Of a stretch of 64,000 bases of DNA, positions 51,488 through 59,721 are shown one piece after another. The translations under genes and the position numbers were made by a program. Each line of letters begins with the position of its first letter. Position 1 is the stretch's first letter. Below the pieces are notes generated by a model, which ran no database searches, was not told where the DNA came from, and saw only the letters and a list, made by a program, of their open reading frames with translations. The DNA comes from JALORV01 sp963724365 (GTDB lineage: Bacteria > Pseudomonadota > Gammaproteobacteria > Burkholderiales > Burkholderiaceae_F), in assembly GCA_963724365.1 (NCBI GenBank), contig CAVRUR010000001.1:248001-312000 (forward strand). Direction: 5' to 3'.

Positions 51488-53338
51488 TCAGCCGTTTCCA
51501 TCGTCGCCGACCAGCTGCAGGACGGCGGCGCCATAGCGTTCGAGTTTCGCAGCACCCACTCCCGACACCTGTCCCAGCGCCTCGAGCGAGCGCGGTCGCT
51601 GGCTGGCGACCGTGCGCAGCGTGCCGTCGTGAAACACCACGTAAGCCGGCACCCCGTGCTCTTTCGCGACGCCGGCACGCCACTCGCGCAGTCGCGCGAA
51701 CACCCGTTCCGCCGCGCCATCCAGACCTTCGACTGCCGTGACACGCCTGCCCTTCGCGCGCCGGCGCGGCTCGTTCGACCGCATGCGCAGTTCGATGCGC
51801 CGTTCGCCTCGCAGCACGGCACGACTGGCCTCGGTGAGCCGCAGCACGTTGTAATGGTCATGGTCGACGTCGACGATGTGCTGCGCCACCAGGTGCCGTA
51901 GCAACAATCGCCACTCTGCCTCCGGGACGTCGACGCCGATGCCGAACGTCGACAGTCGGTCGTGTCCGAAGCGCGTCACCTTGTCGGTGACCTTGCCGCG
52001 CAGTACCTCGATGACGTGAGTCGCCGCGAAGCCGAAGCCACCGGCCGTCTGGCAGCGGTAGATCGTGGACAGCAGCTTGCGCGCGTCCTCGGTGGCATCG
52101 CGCAGCGCCGGCGGCGCGAGACAGTTGTCGCATGCATTTTGTCCGTGCGCGCAGGGCACGCTCGCTTCGCCGAAATAGGCCAGCAGGCGCACGCGTCGGC
52201 AGTCCGCCGCTTCGGCCAGCGCCAGCATCGCGTCGAGCTTGGCGCTCGACAGGCGCTTGTAAGGGTCTGCGGCGTCGGACTGCTCGATCAACCGCCGCTG
52301 CTGCACGACGTCGGCGAGGCCATAGGCCATCCAGGCGTCCGCGGGCAGGCCGTCGCGACCGGCACGGCCGGTTTCCTGGAAGTAGCCCTCGACACTCTTC
52401 GGCATATCGAGGTGCGCGACAAAACGCACGTCCGGCTTGTCGATGCCCATGCCGAACGCGATCGTGGCGACGATGACGCACGCGTCGTCGCGCTGGAAAC
52501 GCGCCTGGTTCGCAGCGCGCGCCACGGCATCCATGCCGGCGTGGTACGGCAGCGCATCGATGCCATGGCCGGCGAGGAAGAGTGCCACCTCGTCGACAGT
52601 GTTGCGTGCCAGGCAATAGACGATGCCGGCCTCGCCCGGGTGCTCGTCGCGGATGAAGCGCAGCAACTGCTCGCGCGGCTCGCGCTTCTCGACGATGCGA
52701 TAGCGGATGTTGGGCCGGTCGAAGCTGGCAACGAAAACACGCGGCTCCACCAGCAGGCGTTCGACGATTTCGTGCCGCGTCGGGTCATCGGCGGTCGCGG
52801 TCAGCGCAATGCGCGGCACTGTGGGAAAGCGCTCGCGCAGGATCGCGAGCGCACCGTATTCCGGACGAAAATCGTGTCCCCACTGAGAGACGCAGTGCGC
52901 TTCGTCGATGGCGAACAACGCGATGCCGGCACCGGCCTGCGTCTGTTCGAGCAGTCGCTGGCAGCGCTCGGTCAGCAGGCGCTCCGGCGCGATGTAGACG
53001 AGATCGATGTCGCCGCTGCGCATGCGGCGTTCGATGGCTGCAGCGTCGACCACGGACAGCGTCGAATTCAGTGCCGCCGCACGGACGCCGAGTTCGTCCA
53101 GGGCCGCGACCTGGTCGGCCATCAGCGCAATCAGCGGCGATACAACGATGCCAACTCCCGGTCGCAGCAGCGCCGGGATCTGGTACGTAAGCGATTTGCC
53201 GCCACCCGTGGGCATCAGCACCAGGGCGTCGCCGCCGGCGCCGACATGCTCGATCACCTCACGCTGGAAGCCGCGAAAGCTGTCGTAGCCGAAGACATCC
53301 TTGAGGAGGGTACCGGGGTTCGCTCGATCCACCCGCAT
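51488..53338 (-). CDS. recQ: ATP-dependent DNA helicase RecQ
   Basis: The 616-residue protein is a complete RecQ. Walker A is MPTGGGKSLTYQIPALL near residue 42, and the DEAH box with the RecQ aromatic loop is FAIDEAHCVSQWGHDFRPEYGAL. Motif VI is YFQETGRAGRDGLPA. An RQC zinc site includes CRRVRLLAYFGEASVPCAHGQNACDNC. A C-terminal HRDC domain runs from about residue 535 (RLREWRAGVAKEHGVPAYVVFHDGTLR). It unwinds DNA in recombination and repair. It is divergent from the DUF4870 gene. Confidence 0.95.
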   Translation of the reverse strand: MRVDRANPGTLLKDVFGYDSFRGFQREVIEHVGAGGDALVLMPTGGGKSLTYQIPALLRPGVGIVVSPLIALMADQVAALDELGVRAAALNSTLSVVDAAAIERRMRSGDIDLVYIAPERLLTERCQRLLEQTQAGAGIALFAIDEAHCVSQWGHDFRPEYGALAILRERFPTVPRIALTATADDPTRHEIVERLLVEPRVFVASFDRPNIRYRIVEKREPREQLLRFIRDEHPGEAGIVYCLARNTVDEVALFLAGHGIDALPYHAGMDAVARAANQARFQRDDACVIVATIAFGMGIDKPDVRFVAHLDMPKSVEGYFQETGRAGRDGLPADAWMAYGLADVVQQRRLIEQSDAADPYKRLSSAKLDAMLALAEAADCRRVRLLAYFGEASVPCAHGQNACDNCLAPPALRDATEDARKLLSTIYRCQTAGGFGFAATHVIEVLRGKVTDKVTRFGHDRLSTFGIGVDVPEAEWRLLLRHLVAQHIVDVDHDHYNVLRLTEASRAVLRGERRIELRMRSNEPRRRAKGRRVTAVEGLDGAAERVFARLREWRAGVAKEHGVPAYVVFHDGTLRTVASQRPRSLEALGQVSGVGAAKLERYGAAVLQLVGDDGNG

Positions 53339-53438
53339 AGCGTAGCGAAACGCGGCAGCGGTACGATTCAGCCCTCGTTTCCGCCGTGCGTCGGCAACTG
53401 ACTACGCCGACTCTTTGTCCTGCCGCCTGCGAGTGCCC

Positions 53439-53867
53439 ATGACTGCTGACGCTTCCTCCGCCGTGCCGTCGTCCCGCGAGTTCACGATGCTGGGCATCAC
53501 CTACGGCCTGTACACGATCGGGCTCGTCATGTTCTGGCCGGCGTTCATCGGTCTCATCATTGCCTACATCAAGCGCAACGATGTCGCCGAGAGCTTTCTT
53601 GGCAGCCACTACGGTTGGCTGATCCGGACATTCTGGTGGTGGATGGCCTGGTTTGCGCTGGCGATCGTCGGCATGGTCATCATGGTCGTGCCGTCGGCCA
53701 TCGAGATGGGTCAGTTGATCAAGGCGACCGACATCGTGCGCGTGCCCTGGGAAGTGCTCGGCGGCGCGATCGCCGGCGGCCTGGCGATTACGGTGGTGTG
53801 GTTCTGGGTTGTCTACCGGCTCGTCCGCGGGACGCTGCGGCTGGCGGACGGCCGCGCCGTGCCGTAG
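53439..53867 (+). CDS. DUF4870-like membrane protein (second copy)
   Basis: The 142-residue protein has three or four spans and the conserved IAYIKRNDVAESFLGSHYGWLIRTFWW segment between the first two. It is the paralogue of the gene at 6319-6732. The ATG at 53439 was preferred over a start eight codons upstream. The function is unknown. It is probably transcribed alone from the recQ divergent region. Confidence 0.75.
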   Translation: MTADASSAVPSSREFTMLGITYGLYTIGLVMFWPAFIGLIIAYIKRNDVAESFLGSHYGWLIRTFWWWMAWFALAIVGMVIMVVPSAIEMGQLIKATDIVRVPWEVLGGAIAGGLAITVVWFWVVYRLVRGTLRLADGRAVP

Positions 53868-53892
53868 CCGACCCGGGACATGAATCGGCAGC

Positions 53893-53914
53893 AAGTTGAC
53901 GTTAACGTCAACTT
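53893..53914. promoter_or_regulatory. LiuR operator upstream of the thioesterase/isovaleryl-CoA dehydrogenase operon
   Basis: A perfect 22-base palindrome spans 53893-53914. Its central 16 bases (53896-53911) are TTGACGTTAACGTCAA, identical to the site next to liuR, and the arms extend by AAG/CTT. It lies 66 bases before the thioesterase start, which is a good place for control of this operon by LiuR. Confidence 0.85.
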
Positions 53915-53979
53915 GGCCGTAGAGTCATCGGTCCGCGGTCACCACCGCGACAACGCTGCAGTCTCCGTCCGCACCGGCC

Positions 53980-54429
53980 GTGTTCACCGCCCCCAACCCC
54001 GACTTCGAATCGCGTGTGCGCGACTCGTTCGCACGCCAGGCCGCGATGCAACTGATCGGCGCACGGCTGACCACGGTCGAACCCGGCCGTTGCGTCATCG
54101 AGCTGCGGGTGCGTGACGACCTGACCCAGCAGCACGGCTTCGTGCACGGCGGCGTGGTCGGCATGATTGCCGACAGCGCCGGCGGCTACGCGGGCTTCAC
54201 GCTGATGCCCGCCGATGCGAGCGTGCTGACCGTCGAATACAAGATCAACATGCTGGCACCCGCCTCCGGCGACTTGCTGGTTGCGACCGGCGAGATACTG
54301 AAGCCGGGCCGTACCCTGGCGGTCGCGCGCGCCGATGTCATGGCCATTCGGGGCGACCGGAAGACCCTCGTAGCCACGATGCAGCAGACGCTGATGGTGT
54401 TGCACGGCGTTTCGGACGAAAAGATCTGA
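53980..54429 (+). CDS. PaaI family hotdog-fold thioesterase
   Basis: The 149-residue product, from a GTG at 53980, has the hotdog pattern: QQHGFVHGGVVGMIADSAGGYAG, with the catalytic Asp/Gly environment, then SVLTVEYKINMLAPASGD and GRTLAVARADV. It should hydrolyse acyl-CoA thioesters. It lies directly after the LiuR palindrome and before isovaleryl-CoA dehydrogenase, so a branched acyl-CoA substrate is likely. Confidence 0.9.
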   Translation: MFTAPNPDFESRVRDSFARQAAMQLIGARLTTVEPGRCVIELRVRDDLTQQHGFVHGGVVGMIADSAGGYAGFTLMPADASVLTVEYKINMLAPASGDLLVATGEILKPGRTLAVARADVMAIRGDRKTLVATMQQTLMVLHGVSDEKI

Positions 54430-54527
54430 TGGCCCACGCGCTCGCCGCGGTCGCTGCCTGCCCACTGGGCATCGGGTAGTCCCCGAGCGGGCCGGCGCCG
54501 ACTGAGCAGAACAGAGAGGAACAGCCG

Positions 54528-55706
54528 ATGCAACTTCCCGGACTGAAGTTCCAGCTTGGCGAGGACATCGACGCGCTACGCGAAACCGTGCATGACTTCG
54601 CACAGGCCGAGATCGCGCCGCGTGCTGCCGAGATCGACCGCTCCGACCAGTTTCCGATGGACCTGTGGCGCAAGCTCGGGGATCTCGGAGTGCTGGGCAT
54701 CACGGTGGACGAGGACTATGGCGGCGCGGCGATGGGATACCTTGCACACATTGTTGCGATGGAAGAGATCTCGCGCGCCAGCGCCTCGATCGGGCTGTCG
54801 TACGGCGCGCACTCGAACCTGTGCGTCAACCAGATCAAGCGCAACGGCAATGCCGCGCAGAAGCGGAAGTACCTGCCGAAGCTCGTCAGCGGCGAGCACG
54901 TCGGCGCACTGGCGATGAGCGAGCCGAACGCCGGCTCGGATGTGGTCAGCATGAAAATGCGCGCCGACTTCAAGGGCGATCGTTACGTGCTCAACGGTAC
55001 CAAGATGTGGATCACGAACGGCCCGGATTGCGACACGCTGGTCGTCTACGCGAAGACCGATCCTCAGATGGGCGCGCGCGGCATGACGACCTTCATCGTC
55101 GAAAAGGGCATGAAGGGGTTTTCGGTCGCGCAGAAGCTCGACAAGCTCGGCATGCGCGGCTCGCACACTGGCGAACTCGTCTTCCAGGACGTCGAGGTGC
55201 CGGCCGAGAACGTGCTCGGCGAGGAAGGCGGCGGCGCGAAGGTGCTGATGAGCGGACTGGACTTCGAGCGCGCGGTGCTCTCCGGCGGGCCGCTCGGCAT
55301 CATGGCTGCCTGCATGGATGTTGTCGTGCCGTACGTGCACGACCGGCAGCAGTTCGGCCAGTCGATCGGCGAATTCCAGCTGATGCAGGGCAAACTCGCC
55401 GACATGTACACCGCGATGATGGCGTGCCGCGCCTACGTCTATGAGGTCGGCCGCGCCTGCGACCGTGCCACCCCCGAAACCGTGCGCCACATTCGCAAGG
55501 ATGCCGCCGGTGCCATCCTGTTCGCCTCGGAGCGAGCCACCTGGATGGCCGGCGAAGCGATCCAGGCGCTCGGCGGCAACGGCTACATCAACGACTACCC
55601 CACCGGCCGCCTGTGGCGCGACGCGAAGTTATATGAAATCGGGGCCGGAACATCGGAGATCAGAAGGATGCTCATCGGCCGTGAACTCTTTGCGGAGACG
55701 ATGTAG
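54528..55706 (+). CDS. liuA: Isovaleryl-CoA dehydrogenase
   Basis: The 392-residue acyl-CoA dehydrogenase oxidises isovaleryl-CoA to 3-methylcrotonyl-CoA in leucine breakdown, passing electrons to ETF. Motifs are LSYGAHSNLCVNQI, LAMSEPNAGSDVVSMKMRA, KMWITNGPDCDTLVVYAKTD, MRGSHTGELVFQDVEVP and GLDFERAVLSGGPLGIM. The Glu at about position 247 in the last matches the catalytic base position specific to isovaleryl-CoA dehydrogenases. LiuR control from 53893-53914 supports the call. The rest of the liu genes (3-methylcrotonyl-CoA carboxylase, hydratase) is not in the window. Confidence 0.93.
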   Translation: MQLPGLKFQLGEDIDALRETVHDFAQAEIAPRAAEIDRSDQFPMDLWRKLGDLGVLGITVDEDYGGAAMGYLAHIVAMEEISRASASIGLSYGAHSNLCVNQIKRNGNAAQKRKYLPKLVSGEHVGALAMSEPNAGSDVVSMKMRADFKGDRYVLNGTKMWITNGPDCDTLVVYAKTDPQMGARGMTTFIVEKGMKGFSVAQKLDKLGMRGSHTGELVFQDVEVPAENVLGEEGGGAKVLMSGLDFERAVLSGGPLGIMAACMDVVVPYVHDRQQFGQSIGEFQLMQGKLADMYTAMMACRAYVYEVGRACDRATPETVRHIRKDAAGAILFASERATWMAGEAIQALGGNGYINDYPTGRLWRDAKLYEIGAGTSEIRRMLIGRELFAETM

Positions 55707-55714
55707 GTCGACCC

Positions 55715-56227
55715 ATGCATCCCTGGCAACAACACCTCGATCAACTCAAGGCCGGGTTCAAGCCACCTGGCTTGGCCGACGCGGACACGCTGAAGCACAT
55801 CAGCGGCCTCGAATTCCTGCGCCGGATGATTCGAGGCGAGCTCCCGACTGCGCCGATCTCGCAGACGCTCGACTTCTACCTGATCGAGGCCGATCCGGGC
55901 CGGGCCGTGTTCCAGGGCCGGCCCACGCATGCGCACTACAACCCGATTGCAACCGTCCACGGTGGCTACCATGCCACGCTGCTCGACTCCGCGATGGGCT
56001 GTGCGGTGCAGACGCTGTGCGAGGCGGGACGCGCCTATACGACGCTCGAGTTCAAGATCAACTGCGTGCGCCCGCTGACAGAGTCGACCGGACCGGTCCG
56101 CGCGGAAGGCAAGGTGATCGCCAGCGGGCGCCGCATGGCGACGGCCGAAGGGCGACTGGTCGATTCCTCAGGCCGACTGTATTCGCACGGCACCACCACC
56201 TGCATGCTGTTCGACCTGCAGTCCTGA
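55715..56227 (+). CDS. PaaI family hotdog thioesterase (second copy)
   Basis: The 170-residue protein has THAHYNPIATVHGGYHATLLDSAMGCAV, TTLEFKINCVRPL and GPVRAEGKVIASGRRMATAEGRLVD, typical of PaaI-like thioesterases. It starts 8 bases after the liuA stop, so it belongs to the same operon. It differs in length and in N-terminal region from the copy at 53980, which suggests different substrates. Confidence 0.9.
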   Translation: MHPWQQHLDQLKAGFKPPGLADADTLKHISGLEFLRRMIRGELPTAPISQTLDFYLIEADPGRAVFQGRPTHAHYNPIATVHGGYHATLLDSAMGCAVQTLCEAGRAYTTLEFKINCVRPLTESTGPVRAEGKVIASGRRMATAEGRLVDSSGRLYSHGTTTCMLFDLQS

Positions 56228-56237
56228 GCCGCCCGAC

Positions 56238-57242
56238 ATGAACGACGTGCACGCACTCGACAACTCGGTCGAGAAATCCGCCAGCGTGCGGAAGTACTGG
56301 ACCGACTTCTGCGTTGCAACCCGGCTCAACCCCGCGACGCCGTATCAGGCCTGGTACTTCGGCGACACGCCGGCTCTGGCGCACGAACTTGTCGAGCTGG
56401 TGCTGCACGGACCCAAGCGGGCGACTGCGGGACTGTCTGAATTCAACGACCAAATGCCACAGGTCAAGCCGGTTCCCGGGGGTTACTCGGTGCTGACCGA
56501 GCACGACGGCACGCCGCGCGCGGTGATTCGAACAACGGTGCTCGAGCGTCGGGTCTTCGCCGAGGTCGACGCTGCGTTCGCCTGGGACGAAGGCGAAGGT
56601 GACCGCACCCTCGAGGACTGGAAGGATGGCCACCGTCGTTACTTCACGCGCGAGCTGGCTACATTCGGCCGCCGCTTCGACGAGACGCTCGAAGTCGATC
56701 TCGAGCGGTTTGAACTGCTCTATCCGTTCGATCGGGCGCTGCATCCTGTCGACTGCGGTCCGCGCCTGCTTCCGTGCCTGCTGCCCGGTGCACTGGCCTC
56801 CAGCGCCGCGCTGCAGTCGCAGTACTACGCGCGCGAGCACGGCTTCGGCGTGTATTTCGAGGCCGGTCGGATGGCGGACATCGCCGCATTCCTGTCGCGC
56901 TACGACGCAAAGCGCGATGGCGTCTGGGTCGCGGTCGACAGCGGACAGGTCGTGGGCACCATCGTCATCGACGGCGGCGCCAGTGCCGATCCGACTCAGG
57001 CCCAGCTCCGATGGTTCATCATGGCCGATACGTTGCGCGGCAAGGGCATGGGGCGGCGCCTGATGCAGGACGCGATGGAGTTTGCGACGGCTCGCTATGC
57101 GCGCGTGCGGCTCGGCACCTTCGATGCCCTGCATGCGGCACGGCATCTCTATGAAGGTTTCGGCTTTCGCAAGGTGCTCGAACGGCCCTCCACCGAATGG
57201 GGCCCGGAAGTGCGCGAACAGCACTGGGAGTGGGTACGGTGA
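56238..57242 (+). CDS. ASCH-GNAT fusion protein
   Basis: The 334-residue protein joins two domains. Residues about 12-140 look like an ASCH domain: YWTDFCVATRLNPATPYQAWYFGD, VLHGPKRATAGL, VKPVPGGYSVLTEHDGTPRAVIRTTVLERRVFAEVDAAFAWDEGEGDRTLEDWKDGHRRYF. Residues about 180-334 form a GNAT acetyltransferase with VWVAVDSGQVVGTIVI and an acetyl-CoA loop RGKGMGRRLM. ASCH domains bind nucleic acid or modified nucleosides (YqfB is an amidohydrolase for N4-acetylcytidine). Acetyl transfer and an acetyl-nucleoside-related fold in one chain are suggestive. It is in the operon after the thioesterase and overlaps the LysE start. Confidence 0.82.
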   Translation: MNDVHALDNSVEKSASVRKYWTDFCVATRLNPATPYQAWYFGDTPALAHELVELVLHGPKRATAGLSEFNDQMPQVKPVPGGYSVLTEHDGTPRAVIRTTVLERRVFAEVDAAFAWDEGEGDRTLEDWKDGHRRYFTRELATFGRRFDETLEVDLERFELLYPFDRALHPVDCGPRLLPCLLPGALASSAALQSQYYAREHGFGVYFEAGRMADIAAFLSRYDAKRDGVWVAVDSGQVVGTIVIDGGASADPTQAQLRWFIMADTLRGKGMGRRLMQDAMEFATARYARVRLGTFDALHAARHLYEGFGFRKVLERPSTEWGPEVREQHWEWVR

Positions 57243-57889
57243 CGGCGTTCGGACTCGGGCTCGACAAGCTCGCGCTGTTTGCGCTTGCGGTCCTCTTGTT
57301 GGCGCTGACACCGGGCCCGGTGTGGATCTATCTGATTTCGCGCACGCTCACTCAGGGCCGCCGTGCCGGCTACTTCTCGCTGATCGGCGTCATGGCGGGA
57401 GTGCTGGTGCACCTGCTGGCGGCGGCACTCGGCCTGTCGGCGCTGTTGCTGGCGCTGCCCGCCGCCTTCGATGCCATCAAGCTGGCCGGTGCGACCTACC
57501 TGTTGTGGCTGGCCTGGAGCACGCTGCGCGGCAGCGGCTTCAGCTTCACGCCGCAACCGCTCGACCCGGTGCCGGACCGCGTGCTGTTCCGGCAGTCACT
57601 CACCGCGTCGGTGGTGAACCCGAAGGTGGCGGTGTTCTACCTGTCGCTGTTCCCGCAGTTCGTCGATCCGGCCAGTGGCCCGGTGCTGCTGCAGAGCCTG
57701 GCGCTGGGTGTCGTTCACGTGACGGTCTCGACCCTGGTCGACGGTGCCCTGGTAACCGTCGCGGGGGCGCTGTCGGTGTGGATCGCGCGGCGGCCCGGCT
57801 GGCTGCGCGTCCAGCGCTGGATCCTGGGAAGCGCGTTCGGCGCGCTCGCGATCTGGCTCGCGGCGACACCGCGGCATTCACCCCACTAG
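57239..57889 (+). CDS. LysE family translocator (first copy)
   Basis: The 216-residue membrane protein starts at a GTG overlapping the previous stop (GTGA). It has the LysE/RhtB pattern: LALTPGPVWIYLISRTLTQGRRAGYFSLIGVMAG, YLLWLAWSTLRG, SLTASVVNPKVAVFYLSLFPQF. Six spans are expected. It should export an amino acid or a related metabolite. It lies 17 bases before aceK. Confidence 0.9.
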   Translation: MTAFGLGLDKLALFALAVLLLALTPGPVWIYLISRTLTQGRRAGYFSLIGVMAGVLVHLLAAALGLSALLLALPAAFDAIKLAGATYLLWLAWSTLRGSGFSFTPQPLDPVPDRVLFRQSLTASVVNPKVAVFYLSLFPQFVDPASGPVLLQSLALGVVHVTVSTLVDGALVTVAGALSVWIARRPGWLRVQRWILGSAFGALAIWLAATPRHSPH

Positions 57890-57906
57890 AACCCGCCACA
57901 GGAAAA

Positions 57907-59712
57907 ATGTCCGCCGTTGCCGATGTGGTCTTTGACCGTTCGATGCCTTCGCCTGCGCGCATCGCGCACGCGATCCTCGACGGCTTCAACCGGCACTACC
58001 GGCTGTTTCGTTACGTCGCGCAGCAGGCCAAGTCGCTGTACGAGAACGGCAACTGGCAGACGATGCGGACGCGGGCGCGCGAACGCATCGATTTCTACGA
58101 CCAGCGCGTGCTCGAGGCCGTGGCCCGCATCGAGCGCGAGTTCGACCTTGCCTCGCTCGAGGAGGCCGAGCGCGACGCGCTCTGGCAGGCGGTCAAGCAG
58201 CAGTACGTGTCGCTCCTCGCCGAGCACCGTCAGCCGGAGTGTGCGGAGACGTTTTTCAATTCGGTCTGCACCAAGCTTCTGCATCGCGAGTACTACCGTA
58301 ACCAGTTTCTGTTCGTGCGGCCCGGTGTGGCGACCGACTACATGGATTCGGACCCGCCGTCGTATCGCAGCTATTACCCGTCGGCGGGCCTGCGCGCGAC
58401 GCTGCGACAGATCGTCATCGACGCCGGGCTGGCGTGCCGCTGGGAGGATGTCGAGCGCGACCTGCGGCTGATCGTGCGCGCGGTGTGCGAGGCGCATCGC
58501 AGCGGCGAGGCTTTCCGGCGCCCGTGGAACATGGAGCCCGATTGTCAGATCCAGATCCTGTCGTCGCTGTTTTTCCGCAACAAGGGCGCCTACATCGTCG
58601 GCCGCGTAATCAACGGCACTCGCATCACGCCGCTCGCGGTACCGATCCTGCGCAATTCGCGTGGGCAGCTCTTCCTGGACACGGCACTGTTCACCACCGA
58701 CCTGCTGGCAACGCTGTTCTCGTTCACGCGCGCCTACTTCCTCGTCGACATGGAGGCGCCGTCGGCTTACATCGACTTCCTGCGCACCATATTGCCGCAC
58801 AAGCCGCCGTCGGAACTGTTCACGATGGTCGGGCTCGCCAAGCAGGGCAAGACACTCTTCTATCGTGACTTCCTGCATCACCTGAAGCACTCGACCGACT
58901 CCTTCGTCATCGCGCCCGGCATCAAGGGCCTGGTGATGTCGGTGTTCACCCTGCCGTCGTACCCCTACGTGTTCAAGGTGATCAAGGACGTGATCCCGCA
59001 TCCGAAGGACACCGATCGCCAGCAGATCATGGGCAAATACCAGTTGGTGAAAATGCACGATCGCGTCGGACGCATGGCCGACACCTGGGAGTACTCGCAG
59101 GTGACGCTGCCGCGTGCAAGGTGCTCGTCCCAGCTGATCGAGGAGCTTCGCACCTACTGTCCGAGTCAGCTCGAATTCGGCGACGGCACGGTGACGATCC
59201 GGCATGTCTACATCGAGCGGCGCATGACTCCGCTCAACCTGTATCTCGCGAAGGCGTCCGATGCCGACCTCGACCACGCGATCCTGGAATACGGCAATGC
59301 GATCAAGGAACTGGCGGCCGCCAATATCTTCCCGGGCGACATGCTGTACAAGAACTTCGGCGTCACGCGCCTGAACCGGGTCGTGTTCTACGACTACGAC
59401 GAGATCGAGTACATGACCGACTGCAATTTCCGCACGGTGCCCCAGTCGCAGTACGACGACGACGAGATGAACGCGGAGGCCTGGTACCGCGTGGAAAAAC
59501 GCGACATGTTTCCCGAGCAATGGGGCACGTTCCTGCTCGGCGACGACCGCATCCGCGCTGCCTTCCTGAAGCACCATGCCGACCTGCTGGCGCCCGCTTT
59601 CTGGAACGCGCGCAAGGAACGCATCCAGGCCGGGCACCTGGAAGACGTGTTCCCGTACCCTCCCGAGCGCCGTTTCCGGCGCCGCTTTGCGTCAGAATTC
59701 GAGATTCACTGA
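57907..59712 (+). CDS. aceK: Isocitrate dehydrogenase kinase/phosphatase
   Basis: The 601-residue protein has normal AceK length. N-terminal ARIAHAILDGFNRHYRLFRYVAQQAK is followed by YDQRVLEAVARIEREFD, MEPDCQIQILSSLFFRNKGAYIVGR, the ATP-site region APGIKGLVMSVFTLPSYPYVFKVIKD and NFGVTRLNRVVFYDYDEIEYMTDCNFR. AceK phosphorylates isocitrate dehydrogenase to divert carbon into the glyoxylate bypass, and reverses this when glucose-type substrates are available. Its placement among acyl-CoA genes fits growth on leucine or fatty acids through acetyl-CoA. The start at 57907 lies after an AGGAAA site. Confidence 0.96.
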   Translation: MSAVADVVFDRSMPSPARIAHAILDGFNRHYRLFRYVAQQAKSLYENGNWQTMRTRARERIDFYDQRVLEAVARIEREFDLASLEEAERDALWQAVKQQYVSLLAEHRQPECAETFFNSVCTKLLHREYYRNQFLFVRPGVATDYMDSDPPSYRSYYPSAGLRATLRQIVIDAGLACRWEDVERDLRLIVRAVCEAHRSGEAFRRPWNMEPDCQIQILSSLFFRNKGAYIVGRVINGTRITPLAVPILRNSRGQLFLDTALFTTDLLATLFSFTRAYFLVDMEAPSAYIDFLRTILPHKPPSELFTMVGLAKQGKTLFYRDFLHHLKHSTDSFVIAPGIKGLVMSVFTLPSYPYVFKVIKDVIPHPKDTDRQQIMGKYQLVKMHDRVGRMADTWEYSQVTLPRARCSSQLIEELRTYCPSQLEFGDGTVTIRHVYIERRMTPLNLYLAKASDADLDHAILEYGNAIKELAAANIFPGDMLYKNFGVTRLNRVVFYDYDEIEYMTDCNFRTVPQSQYDDDEMNAEAWYRVEKRDMFPEQWGTFLLGDDRIRAAFLKHHADLLAPAFWNARKERIQAGHLEDVFPYPPERRFRRRFASEFEIH

Positions 59713-59721
59713 GGAGAAGCC

